Below are positions 56,001-58,905 of a stretch of DNA of 64,000 bases, one piece after another. The notes under the pieces were generated by a model. The model had not been told where the DNA came from, searched no databases, and saw only the letters and a program-made list of their open reading frames with translations. Source of the stretch: Rhodopirellula islandica (lineage in GTDB: Bacteria; Planctomycetota; Planctomycetia; Pirellulales; Pirellulaceae); the NCBI RefSeq assembly GCF_001027925.1, contig NZ_LECT01000001.1, positions 1-64,000 of the forward strand. The letters are read 5' to 3'. The position numbers and the translations under genes are program-made. Each line of letters begins with the position of its first letter. The first letter of the stretch is position 1.

Positions 56001-57667
56001 CCAACGCGACGGAACTGCAAGCCCTCGACATTCACGTTGAACGGGTGATGGACCAGATTTCTCGCAATGCGCGTGATCGATCCCCGTTCCACTTTGAAGA
56101 CTATGTCGGGCGCGAACGCCAATTGCTGGAAGCAGGAGCGGCATTGGGACCAGGAGATCGCCAAGGTCAGATTTATGCCAAGTGGAAGATTGGCGAGGAT
56201 GACCTGGAAGGGGAAGCGGGCAACGATGTCGTGATGGGTGACAACGGAGTGTCGATCACCACCTTGGGTGTCGATGACACGAGTGCTCCGATCCCGTTGA
56301 CACGGACGACCTTCGAAGCCGGTTACATGGACGATTCGATGGAGGCGTTTGTGAAATCGCCAGCATTGAAACGTGTTCAAATGGATCTGTACGGAGACCA
56401 CATCAGTGGCGGCGACGGGAATGACGAACTGCTGGGCAGCTTCGGAGAAGACTTGCTCGATGGGGACGAAGGCGACGATGTTCTACGCGGCGGCAGTGAG
56501 TCTGACCGATTGCAACGCAGCAGCGTTGGCGATTCGTTGCACAATGACGGGGGCGATTATCTGCGTTTCGAAATCGCTGACCAGATTGGCGATCAAACGT
56601 TCAACACGCTGTCCGCGCCTGCTCTGAAATGGATGGTCGATGTTGCTCAAGGCAGCGGACTGCCTGCGAGCGGCGGAGCGGATGGCGGATCAGGCGGAGA
56701 GTCTGGGGGCGGTGGGGAAACCGTCGAACCGGACACGCGTCTCGTCAGTGTGCAAGGCGATGGCGTTGCCGCCGTTGGCCAGCCGACGACGTTCACTGCC
56801 GTCGTCGAGGATTTGCCCGAAGACGCGGTTGCGATCTTTGCTTGGACGGTTCTCAATTCGACTGGAGCGACGATCGACGGTGGCACGGGTGCCACCTTCA
56901 CCTTCACCCCTCAATCGAATTCCGTCTTCACGATTCAGGTGCGTACGACGGACAATGCCAATGGTGCCGGCGCCGCAGAGGTGATCTTGCAGGCTGACTC
57001 ATTGATCAGCCAAGTGGATCCAACCGATCCCGGGAAATCGATTGTCACCATTGGCGGCACTGCCGATTCGGACAACATTCGTCTGTTCGGCATCTCTGGC
57101 CAACCCGATGCCATTGAAGTTCGGGTCTACGATCCAACCGCGCGACGCTGGGACACCCAGACCTACACGAATGTCAGCCGCGTGGTGGTTTATGGTGGGG
57201 CCGGCGATGACGACATCACCGCGGAGCGTGGTCTAAGTGTTCCTGTCAGTTTGTTTGGCGGTGAAGGCGACGACAAACTGCGAGGTGGTGACGGCAGCGA
57301 TTTGATCGTCGGTGGAGCAGGCGAAGACCGGATCTACGGCGGCGATGGACGCGACATTCTGATTGGCGGTTTTGGTGCCGATCGATTGGACGGTGACGGT
57401 GGAGAAGACTTGCTGATCGCGGACCATGTTCCGCTGCTCTCGGGAAGCCTGGACGCCGATCGCTTGATCCAAGCCTGGATCGATTCCGATCAAGACGTGG
57501 AAGACCGCGTGGAGACCATTGTCGCTGAACTTGCCGACAACTTGATTTCCGACGGTGCTCGCGATTCCTTGAATGGTGGCGTTGATTCGGACGCTTACTT
57601 TGCTCAGCTGTCGGATCGAACTCGGGTTGCTCGAGACGACTTTTCGCATCTCTATCGGGCTGGCTAA
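29012..57667 (+). CDS. Giant multi-repeat surface/secreted protein (9,551 residues) with LEPR-XLL N-terminus and RTX-type repeats
   Basis: One uninterrupted frame of 28,656 bp, about 1 MDa. Residues 1-41 are basic, then LEARELLAG (42-50), the LEPR-XLL-type motif of planctomycete exported giants; no classical Sec signal is seen. In order: beta-rich repeats (50-470); eight HGL/tGD-x-v-Y/GLv-x-g-x-x-Y modules (about 476-1243), with single later copies near 1745 and 5060; a very long Ala/Ser/Val/Gly-rich region of about 100-130-residue modules (about 1250-3950) with recurring I-x-D-S and A-x-x-N-x-I ends, probably a beta-solenoid; modules ending DYTDTSRW (near 3935, 4650, 5285 and 5350); Calx-beta-like segments (6475-6680); RTX-like nonapeptides GGxGxD (about 6880-9160), including four near-identical 188-residue units; a PKD/Ig-like domain (about 9245-9330); final RTX repeats; and a C-terminal tail ending YRAG. 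I noticed no cysteine. Surface adhesin or calcium-dependent matrix protein is the best inference. The stop codon lies in a dispersed repeat. Confidence 0.9.
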   Translation: MNFEKRLTAIFESVRRSQTTKSSRLRGRRAKRFGRKLSVQALEARELLAGDLSLDAAALGETSLGGDNTIQLSMSGDNLRVVVDGGTPTTHDLSSFDSVSLDAGAGDDTIEVIGSLDLENSDSDPLGLNLTADTIVVAAGVDIKAGDVDFHAVGDDFSFAQSLPIDPFSVLASDRLIQLNTGSSIVGGSIKLHADRISSYVSSFQQFGGGEKNAEIEIEGATITGTSVSITANAEDENLNDSVPEFLQNSVLRFVEDYLLDGIIPKVPLAVMIRSSEASIDINASSISASSGDVDIIAKAVSDATTKAVASNTTNESAGTSALGSGLAFLNSISAGYSQAESSATVSLSATTTVDASRHVKIESDAETIASVAAATVKNQTSAFRTNPAPPDTSALAASLAITNSQTTSTATVGSQTIIHAGGNVEVNAIGQVENAAAAAAEIREDGRGALSIALGFDDANIQSQVDGTITAAGTVSTALDHSALQHATNTINIPDHGLSNGDRLTYQAVPTGSAAAQVIAGLINQETYQVQVVDGDNIQLVRSSAIDLSAAATNSASTHSYAKRDAVSFNPATAVDVGNNTITVGTTGIQEGGSVVYMVGHDATPVPELQPIGGLVDRTHYVAINVSESGGNTTFQVADASTQTVAIDLTSGAVGNAHALGFDNAAVTFKPETVVDDAEDSITITSHGFDTGDQITYHTDSSQSSQVTTQQYNMLYKPELVEFDPSFTDAAVGSTVDTDANTLNLRVDHHLVTGQRFTYSDGSGTAIGGLVDGQDYFAIAVDSRTLQVASSRAGALAGTAMSVSSVGSGTEHSLLAHTIDVIDDQISLPGHGLQTGQEIVYSEGQGNATTNVLTDATTYYVIQLDENRIQLASTRSDAFASTAVNLTGEIGGNEGESFSTGFGVLLVDGSRTESTVNEGLNRLNLPNHGLDTGTTVVYRPATTSIDGLVSGNEYLVKVIDANSIELYADATTLASGSPVNIDVPTGLDPESHGLLVVYPDMDVSSDTIYIDDHGLVAGDELVYSNQGGPDIGGLVSGTTYKIERIDGGTFQLLDGSGSVIDLGTGATDGAVHRFTLERNSTHFDFTAALLTPASGATRVLFDPTAGPIVDASSNRVTSFQHGFSANEAVTYLAAGGTSIVGLVAGTSYKIDVVDVDHFRLLNAATDSVINLTGAGTATYHGFQRTSFLTKADSAISGLRNGGTYFVSKIDANRFRLTETQLEAFNAQPVAFGDPDSTSDTKHYLGQFAGSGISITADLAASNVVDSGAALGGDDPAFRRFLSVPSAGGSGIGAGLKGFAGSFLENMPFKGTTSDQTNDTFSLAGTVAVNQVDHDVIAATGTGSTLQSPYDIVVQASIEQDVQVLSRGGTESAGGSDTETGPLKSNELRKRSSDKKFAGSATVGIGLIDNNVQATIGKDSQLDAGQAIDVLASLSYPIRIDPLAALPFGTSTIATIDDPLSFYQQDWLGEVEKLQEGNLGMSEILNVWSASTTGGDGTTEGDGEAAEYSVAGTVAYVDYTNRTIASVGEGAKLNQNSLYSGADRRVNVEAETEMTLLSLSGMISVDASASNVKDMVKEGKFSSPVQPIGNTAGKLGIGGSALIQVFDHQTQAIIHPSASIETGVDAPLTVSAIEDVFTIDIAQAGGESGKVGVSGTVNVLLQENQTQAHIRDGLTYTGGGIDVDADDQTTHIGIGGSVQKAGVAAIGVTVNVRDIEKQTAATIGDTRRTITDADVNLGSNAITLDGHGLSTGDTLRYVPRSGASITGLTAGAMYYVIRDSGDQFRLASSAVNATNAVAINLTAATGTMDFDWGAGLSIAAGSFGVSVDANSGGNLWSFGVAGTFAENKSATPTEPTVPTQEEAAAQNSFKTGVGLAGDATWNDLDSSVEAYVSSIGTLTTTAGGDLMVHAIEASSVVAVSAGIAIANSDNAGVALAGSFNRNLLNLRTSAWVDRLDADIAGATTIRAENDSDIVAIAAGVSGSKAGGGMNEKAAIGAAVAGSFAWNTIESETTAELIDVTLTTAGALSIAGEDKNRIIAVTTSLAASLATATSSIGLGLAASGTGSLNTIDRQLVAQIRDGSDVVAGSVQVATVDQAIVRSYSVGASLAIGTSSSSTGIAVGIGVSVSENQLSGQSLAQVIDSTIEASGAVSVTADSFGAHYKTLEQTGGNAITAADLDDAVAKDSDLENTPADEYTLDEAADLSILGRLYRQLEGDEAADALGGSAAPITLTQLGTETSVDPDDADSTVQTGTSWLLVNQDKGISYVIRLVDGDLELYHGGVTAISIAASVSIAAGQNAAAFAGGGAVTLNTITNTVDAHIIDSDVTSRVAGFGVAGVQVTATNTTGISSVVVSATGSVGIGSNNGGAAALGAAVARNRIGYEGTTRQASSATATINGGSIDTDGDVIVAATSGQGISAAVISASVAVSATGSNGLGLSGSGAYAENKIAADAIATIRNIDAPTSTIDHNFSARDVSVLASDNSSIFALAGAASLAGAAAGSNAVAVSVGVGLANNAIDTQTEATIEDAYFEQIVNGAVAFESIGEHAGSTETINYRSIGVDDVLVRAVSNGSIDAIAFAASASVALSGSNSVALGGAGADARNQITSDTLATIVDSRIVVTGDVDVLANSSADIDAIVLALSVSLAVGGSNGVGASVGVAVTSNLIGIKTDDAITADYSTASAETITISQNQTVEIVAGPRAGYIYQYLSATPLSDPNASDPANWLTQQDYGNSELWKWVGLSSDGGQTHATVIDSGIAAQGALQVQANSTNEIQSIVESASMAASGGGTAGVALSGAGVGVTNRIEMDVRSTMDGDGPVASVPAYVGPAGTVIATFARTSPVATAQSSNSHLDAFTGSDLPSIHAQSIRVAATDNSAIEAVAGATSLAASFAGTAAVSLAVSASVARNQINNDVLATISDSGVFSTGSSTVTEDLPATPPYQITSTAGNIDVLATENARIDAVSHAAAMAISGGLVGVALSGAGASAFNDIDSKSLASIEDSSVASLGLLATYQDAAVGVTPANLSVLASNVSDIDATVVAISAAVAGGKFAGAGSIGVAIARNRIGSLASGTAHQTHASITDSNVSSGDTATIKATSAETVASTSAAGSVAIAIGIGAGVSASGTSTLNVVQGSVRAMVEDSDLVARDAIIQAESATQIERATAVGASLSAGVGAVSVAITVVDNSIAKSVYAGIEGERTDQVTALNDITIEATTNDRIEDVAGVTTSVSAGLGVAVAGGGLGITNNIANSVEAKIDGGLTVTAGGDVSVEAMETSYVEATAANANLAYSPTGIGAALGVSVIKNEISSAVRSTIVDANVYAANVDVLADTDATIEETFSVAISAGSSYAASTNLATAVLKTLTAVSVDAATIQATESVQIVADSKTKARSQADGGALSLGAAVGIMKSQLTAGRGTGVDEVAALIDSGTTITAPNVTIAARSYDDLLSKTIAAGGGVVAINASLAKLDTDQSVSTLLANGATIDGGNVRMEATANQHGDISSDSFTVGLGTGAGAVGDLNFWGDAKLQVAGGAEVYGDKVVLESNNSVTKNGINGGQNLLSGSAGLGAAVILASTTSIGSGSDQTGAYLDIADGALIDVAGSASSPGVLQISSSMSTDARDRVRIESVAGFAATTGVSTIHSNTDSNVTIGQAKLINRSGDIDINTFSDIGLLPSSNLFVAAAGHAAAGAGASAISYVDNSIEISGSDIRGGEVRVQSGRNSDQVPNLLSNSANIEVTTISLGPSVAIGVPVSEMHFTNDVTIHESANVAGFQDVILLSERSEDIPARAETDGTVISLSGVPYGYSVSDAGEETSGTSRVNVASGSSVIAGLYNQTAVLVRSVSLDELDVSRLALTDPSLAGSSSDPGLFKTADYTWLKNQSAGGVELDTDVPYHFSPLNIAGIPVDLTYGTYVEVASDHSAGGTQGSTYQFKPSGDRDQTHSVVMQNEDYTDSSRWTLVAGSVDSDADDTIVYQSDFTKAFESNLNNKFYVVKNPNLPSPTIAYRDVGNLLVQQRETILGWMGAHSNNKEALARYQVQLDEIDRTMSDLGLTETIEIDGNTITVARQDLDAFFVEIPDLIAAPGSIFIEGDSSEVSLDGELNARAGANITVHNMTPFIPIVNDVEIRDNRRVAVVDGELTQFTPGNVFVNWAQRAGGNNSSSQGDASVNITSDALPNSQFSQYGLSASPSSAPQDLYINGDVINENGSITISNPDGSVSVSGQIRGATVTINAGRDFNLNAPDWLHVNRDPRQYVNYQYLRSQVFNDEGNTTLQEYDNASGVSVQDAVYVRVGGTGIWIPTGATVNLEESIEDDLSEIVAQGTISVTARYLNVNGLIQSGVQTVRVSIDENFRPSGTTTSLVDANGTPLQGVSFDLAGQPSIPVSGYFDAEKKAIVIDELEPAGGRITLAGQIFSTGNGRLVAAYGVANVDIDNTSEYPVIISGIDTTTNREGIITVVDTVAVTKTVYTRTSSGVQEKFYVENTDDGDANRISYTEADTETDDEYHPGAGNQTDAEDGDGQLHYVWVEGQEKTKVEVKKFEKKSFNLFGDNGLADALVKDNSYKWKSVNYRDSQPILESEFLYRLDASASSEGLDYLGDSPEVNPEYSIRYHQANDTDVELDTGDIIELVNDFPAARGAGGHFYRYTGTATLTVVLSDADYTDTDRWQDLGSSGQTARYRSDFENYSYRIKQWSSGGGWLRKKTQHTEITITQGITDYYTHTLRADYPISIEFVGHDTGVSTVDVDSKKGILINGDISVPANSSVNFDSSAGDVNASGTAGFYGVTPALVVSGDININVETGNEPINITAGGTVTIDGITNNTSAAPAVAAMSAMFFGPMLASVESPSIIEVEQIDADGDVFINAGDGIVAVDANSFIRGNRIELSTRRGSIGTALLPIKVDSAYNAAGGLSAYAPGDIYVTETAGNLNLLAPLNYSSVSDELDTTSIDVAVHSVTGDVYLTTIDGDIIDGTQESTSAPTSEEVEELNQQLGLYGEEATRAAETSMRSEESVATKKYHDYWNEVRNATRDSVTSTLALDEINFTSDTIATTSAHGLVGGEELFLTAGQIGLAEDFRYFVVKVSSTEFQLLTDQRDAAFASQDTDRLADVTPVDLVAGFDFSLAAVEVQRFTYTVDDSTPGEDTMDLSETLRSGSYDPDYAFLYTSVERQARIDQRVQQASSLASPISENLRRYLYPETFSVNPEPADTQERLNIIGSDVTLIAGDTNTEVNPPSGRIGSIGERLTIDMESGLDGLSPTQQATLSQATVNDVLGIHYATYRYVGVDAEAAFNFQTTDLSDTSLWTRVSADFNTTDDTASFAITTGQSVLVEYDADQFGWFEYVGSNETITLSAQDFSDGSRWLEITVDHDTKDTVDPSGNGSHDRTVDLQSGQLVADTTTPSRVAIQVVEDVNIRVTGTLQGTAKDDIAIRSEGALAVKRLVTPGEARLISTGVLSDAAATGASAEAAIVALAGAHLEGTVVQGASNGTPFRIMIHADAPLTGAATGDFRVQQFGGTVDLGGTQTIDDLNVLRLSSGGTLALDVTAGNLTVGRLQSSTSIELHASANIVDGLSGSAAEDWNLNAPALRIDAGGSVGTLANPMDLLSVGPVSGTIEGDLFAKSQTGTSVGEWTVNGTTVNFDVQGGLSLERFFANNATVTINTTDDIVDGRETTTDGSVDAFTNLSAQDLRLNAISETGDQARIGTALNPLEINVGASDSGTGTLTVKADLSVWLAETSADMLLGNVDSWRGDVTLFADRSILDVSPDEETLVVGRHVVLRAGLGQQPASIGTASNPLEINTGSSVGDGADLSSGNPIRGASVPVGRLSAVAPGAIEIIETEGSVTVDEIGSNADGRIRISLPDTLAGTEDLIIDATSVITNSSGTTVLRVGDNVQVLAGATVSASVEMQFELDWGNADPDVGATFTLSQDILAPITRVLGEADRDTMLLSNLASGHYFLDGAGATDLTEIDLDGIGDERVTITDTGAADDGVDQVTVLGTTADDLFLIRKHFLARLQTAVEPEGEDGLADTLERIDYDATLNGGILIRSGNGNDQFLTDDSSTPITIESGDGDDVFQIGQVYSTDPNPTGSADGVTQTYASGVAVGDEIQTTQITEGYLSAGIHSPLTIRAGEGSDSFHVFANAASLTIDGQAGDDSFQLRSFVKAVDDTASDNYVVHRPMQLSGGAGSDYVTVVGSHADDNLRLTPASIDGGGLTTVLDGSQELVTVSTLAGDDHVFVEGTAAGVGYRVEGNSGSDEFTLGGDVTERIISAAGPGQAATIQHTVDAISDPAYDGLLVPAMSANVIDARSRLGVAGDVVVIRQTDGETRVAEQVAGYAATDQYSVAMAVDRASYTGHMAHLTLSGLGTGLELSVDGGLTWASAATIAFDPSSNATWYEARTVQLRAIGDTVASGDLVSGIQHSLVSTHAGLDGAFVPGVDVQVVDDDQAGLIIERAPGQDLLIEGRSDSLDPTENGNASASYSVRLNRAPTSNVTVTLTHDAQVSLSQTTLTFTPANWDQVQAVTVSAVNDVALESEMSSIVGHTLSSADVDFQSAQPMQLSFTVVDDDTPQVVMQASVTGNAVFAGIGGAGAFEDTYTVRLSQQPTGTVEVGLKTDGATSFSGGRVMSAGGDHATPYVVFDASNWNQPVTITLSAVAEFTTSEDISVSSHQVAGFDGPLQIDASAVADTGLISFTEAVMLPAEQTQAASPVADTADESQQTDRIEVFQDGSQADDSLWLTASQMTGLGMTSDSLSVPGQGSDPAISFNAGVAYAGAEILETFLGSGNDSIQIAGTAVGAITVIHGGGNREISPGVMGGDHFVVTGGGVDGDLDAETDQDAPLILLGDTFQDGRDFAGQTGNTAGLALRYDHDGNDVFDITSSQGVTAYGGGANDTIRGGSGNDLLLGGGGQDSIEGRDGHDQLFGDSAINADLRTRFDLATDVLTITTVTDVANTAPNRDLLGGHDDDLLGGAGNDLLFGDHGSVTLAVIRPFDDGGNADPADDVAASTRLRLLTNRAVLSAVTVEDSIGGSDTLSGDDGNDRVFGGFGSDFVNFDRNGVSLTPESGNDILIGDGGRLTFSHTDNVVETDGFGILTQASTEASGVGAADLMTAGVGRMVILGGAGADQLLAGADSLEDVIIGDEGSALFDDQTGVLTSVQSTNYSIGSDDVITAGNARNVLVGGAGADTITGGSSLDGDIIIGDNGQALFTAGVLTSIASLEPSVGGVDTIIAAAGPDVVLGGAEGDQINAGSDADGDVSIDVVLGDNGQATFTTSGVLIEIETTAPGIGGADTISTGQGSDIILGGADADQITGGLAGETGNDDDVILGDEGAAYFDAITALATRVVSTSPSIGGNDVIDAGDGRNILLGGQADDTITGGSSLSGDVILGDSGEALFTAGVLTSIVSLEPSVGGVDTIVAAAGPDVVLGGAEGDQINAGSDADGDVSIDVVLGDNGQATFTTTGVLIEIETTAPGIGGADTISTGQGSDIVLGGADADQIIGGVAGEIGNDDDVILGDEGAAYFDAITALATRVVSTSPSIGDNDVIDAGDGRNILLGGQADDTITGGSSLSGDVILGDSGEALFTAGVLTSIVSLEPSVGGVDTIVAAAGPDVVLGGAEGDQINAGSDADGDVSIDVVLGDNGQATFTTAGVLIEIETTAPGIGGADTISTGQGSDIILGGADADQIIGGVAGEIGNDDDVILGDEGAAYFDAITALATRVVSTSPSIGGNDVIDAGDGRNILLGGQADDTITGGSSLSGDVILGDSGEALFTAGVLTSIVSLEPSVGGVDTIVAAAGPDVVLGGAEGDQINAGSDADGDVSIDVVLGDNGQATFTTTGVLIEIETTAPGIGGADTISTGQGSDIVLGGADSDQIIGGVAGEIGNDDDVILGDEGAAYFDAITALATRVVSTSPSIGGNDVIDAGDGRNILLGGQADDTITGGNSLSGDVILGDSGEALFTSGVLTTITTIASDQGGADIIDAANGPDIVLGGGGNDSVNAGTDAAADVVIGDSGVAHFTNDGRLTDLTTIDPTLGGDDDIFVGPGPDVVLGGAGSDAVDVDRNTGVQSVGDADRDIVLGDNGNALFYTDGGGQVLTQIQTSDPAVGDDDFISTGAGADIVFGGAADDFIDAGNDANGDASPDIALGDNGIATFNDAGQLLVVRTTSPAIGGNDTISTGGENDILLGGAADDVADGGAGRDVLLGDNGVVDFVIADEDPTTVDNIITSDPTIGGNDTLHGGAGNDIIVGGTADDTVYGGEGHDIILGDHGEVDYTLPVDEQVISRFISNADGGGADTIYGEDGDDFVWAGQGDDTVYGGDGQDDLLGGHNVPFGDDGDDLLSGDAGEDVILGDNGIVRRELLSEQLGTWTTYLAPFDSIVIREVVPFDDQDKIGGDDTLLGGDGQDIAIGQRGNDTIRGGEGSDEITGGLGADQIYGDEGQDFILADAGKILRDFVADGSPQLNSDGVWHRDLITEEIGTITGILEMDPTQVGLDPELAEQLLAADQIVLANVVLPNGLQHRNATTGQVVNAVILIDLEPSDDDFVDGGDDRDIILGQRGDDDLRGGAGDDTIVGDGAINAVPVETDMPQIAASTRLIGILSGADLSNYQVQLDVLGNVIVPELLAQPGDLVAQEPVWQRFAGVNSELAQIAAEDWLTTSGGLELIPAIALTPTVIGHADQLAGNDRLDGDGGDDLLIGDNWYVETPVRTGFDPIADAQQAAADSFVGVMHSLEDLALDVDVVRYKVHGQSLPMRNIEIGNDTINAGDGNDTVFGDDAQYDLVSTAVLPGSEAIPERAAELLKYYGRIEILGSDATHLVSVAHVGVIDTLLEDASVQRPGLPSLSASDVEFLRYHTLVLGEDEISGGAGDDTLVGGDGWWVAPLVTGATGDLPNSVSPTGISGEPLAQLRVALDDQYEQQKDALAQRRALRTFNVATELEHRDSVSKIAYVPALDRELDNDDINAGAGADILIGDRGVIAMPLVLNTPANATELQALDIHVERVMDQISRNARDRSPFHFEDYVGRERQLLEAGAALGPGDRQGQIYAKWKIGEDDLEGEAGNDVVMGDNGVSITTLGVDDTSAPIPLTRTTFEAGYMDDSMEAFVKSPALKRVQMDLYGDHISGGDGNDELLGSFGEDLLDGDEGDDVLRGGSESDRLQRSSVGDSLHNDGGDYLRFEIADQIGDQTFNTLSAPALKWMVDVAQGSGLPASGGADGGSGGESGGGGETVEPDTRLVSVQGDGVAAVGQPTTFTAVVEDLPEDAVAIFAWTVLNSTGATIDGGTGATFTFTPQSNSVFTIQVRTTDNANGAGAAEVILQADSLISQVDPTDPGKSIVTIGGTADSDNIRLFGISGQPDAIEVRVYDPTARRWDTQTYTNVSRVVVYGGAGDDDITAERGLSVPVSLFGGEGDDKLRGGDGSDLIVGGAGEDRIYGGDGRDILIGGFGADRLDGDGGEDLLIADHVPLLSGSLDADRLIQAWIDSDQDVEDRVETIVAELADNLISDGARDSLNGGVDSDAYFAQLSDRTRVARDDFSHLYRAG
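30438..32740 (+). repeat. Eight-fold HGL/GD module array in the giant gene
   Basis: Divergent modules of about 80-100 codons. Each carries an N-T-I-x-x-x-x-HGL-x-tGD-x-x-x-Y start, a GLV-x-g-x-x-Y middle and a V-d-x-x-x-i-q-L end. The His-Gly anchors are near nt 30499, 30770 (degenerate), 31072, 31258, 31504, 31796, 32051 and 32373. Isolated copies of the same module lie near 34249 and 44189. Confidence 0.7.
50657..52912 (+). repeat. Four near-identical 564-bp tandem units in the giant gene
   Basis: Units begin at 50657, 51221, 51785 and 52349, each exactly 564 bp (188 codons). Each starts FTAGVLTSI and contains GGADTISTGQGSDI, GDEGAAYFDAITALATRVV and GGQADDTITGG. DNA identity is very high. 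Units 2 and 4 share GSDIVLGGAD and FTTTGVLIE; units 1 and 3 share GSDIILGGAD. This points to a two-unit duplication. The frame is preserved throughout; after 52912 the sequence diverges. Confidence 0.9.
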
Positions 57668-57787
57668 GCAGGTGTCTTCGGGTATGTGAGCCGTTTGGCG
57701 CTCGCCACGGTTCCCACGAACAACCGGGGCGAACGCCCAAACGGCTCACAGGATGAAACCCAAGCATTCCTGCCGACCTGCTCAGCA
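57665..57787 (+). repeat. Dispersed palindromic repeat, type B, copy 2, at the giant gene's stop codon
   Basis: It begins TAAGCAGGTGTCTTCGGG at 57665 and ends with TCCTGCCGACCTGCT (57768-57782) and CAGCA. The inner palindrome runs from GTGAGCCGTTTGGCGCTCGC (57686) to GAACGCCCAAACGGCTCAC (57731-57749). The first three bases, TAA, are the stop codon of the giant gene. Confidence 0.75.
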
Positions 57788-57951
57788 CGATCGGGCCGGT
57801 GGTCGGTGATGGTTGACGTATTCTCGGCGGAGGATCGTCGCCAAACGGGCCTGTCGGGCTTGGTTTTTCGCGGTTTTGACACGCATTCGTTTGCTCTTCC
57901 ATCAACGCGGTGTGCGCTACACCCGAGCGTGAATCAGGTAAACTGCTACCC

Positions 57952-58905
57952 ATGAGCAACGCACCCGCTTCGTCGACGACCGATCCTACGCCCGCTGCCA
58001 GCACCCCGGCCGATGCCAAGCGGCAAGCGTCCGGGCCGTTGTTGACCCCTGCCTTGTTGGGTCGACTGGAACGGTTGGAGCTGGTTTCTCGGAAGATCTT
58101 TCGAGGGCGGATGAAAGGCGAACGCATCAGTCGCCGGAAAGGTCAGAGCGTTGAGTTCGCGGACTTTCGAAATTACGTGCCGGGCGACGACCTTCGATTG
58201 ATCGATTGGAATTTGTACGCTCGCTTGGATCAGCTGTTTCTGAAGCTGTTCCAGGAAGAAGAGGACCTGCACTTTCATGCGTTGGTCGACACCAGCGCGT
58301 CGATGAATTTTGGCACGCCAAACAAACTGCATGTCGCCAAGCAACTCGCCGCCGCGCTCGGGTATGTCGGGCTTTGTCATGGTGACCGGGTTTGTGTTCG
58401 AGCCATGGGGCAATCCGGTCACAATGCTCCCGTGCTTCGGTCACGTGGTTCGTTTTGGAAAATGTTGAACTACTTGGACGGTTTGTCGGGAGGCGAAAAT
58501 GTTTCACTGCATGACGGCGTCAAGGACTTTGTGACGCGAGGTGGCGGCAGCGGCGTGGTCGTGCTGATCACGGACATGATGGACAAGGAAGGCTACGAAT
58601 CGGCGCTGCGGATGTTGGTCGGTCGGCAAATCGATGTGTTTGTGCTGCAGGTGTTGTCGCAAGAGGAAATCGACCCTCCGTTACGAGGTGACCGGCGATT
58701 GATCGATGTCGAAGACGGCGATGCGGCCGAAATCACGGTCAACCAATTTGTGTTGGACAAGTACCAAGCCAACCTCAAAGCCTTTCTCAATGAGATCCGG
58801 CAATACTGTGCCAAGCGGTCGATTGTGCACGTGATGGTTCCCACCGACACGCCGATTGAAACCGTGGTCACCCAGTACCTGCGAACTCGTGGGGTGGTGC
58901 GATGA
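57952..58905 (+). CDS. DUF58 domain protein (MoxR-associated, VWA-like)
   Basis: A 317-residue cytoplasmic protein of the DUF58 family, usually encoded beside MoxR AAA+ ATPases and BatA-type VWA proteins. The family hallmark is at about residues 66-92: QSVEFADFRNYVPGDDLRLIDWNLYARLDQLFLKLF. A VWA-like fold follows with VDTSASM (an intact DxSxS metal site) and LITDMMDKEGYESALRML. The first 25 residues are Ala/Pro/Thr-rich and disordered. ATG 57952 is used; an in-frame upstream start overlaps nothing recognisable. Its stop overlaps the BatA-like gene start (ATGA), so the two are translationally coupled. No moxR gene lies upstream, where the giant gene ends 284 bp away. A role in envelope stress or complex assembly is inferred. 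Confidence 0.9.
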   Translation: MSNAPASSTTDPTPAASTPADAKRQASGPLLTPALLGRLERLELVSRKIFRGRMKGERISRRKGQSVEFADFRNYVPGDDLRLIDWNLYARLDQLFLKLFQEEEDLHFHALVDTSASMNFGTPNKLHVAKQLAAALGYVGLCHGDRVCVRAMGQSGHNAPVLRSRGSFWKMLNYLDGLSGGENVSLHDGVKDFVTRGGGSGVVVLITDMMDKEGYESALRMLVGRQIDVFVLQVLSQEEIDPPLRGDRRLIDVEDGDAAEITVNQFVLDKYQANLKAFLNEIRQYCAKRSIVHVMVPTDTPIETVVTQYLRTRGVVR

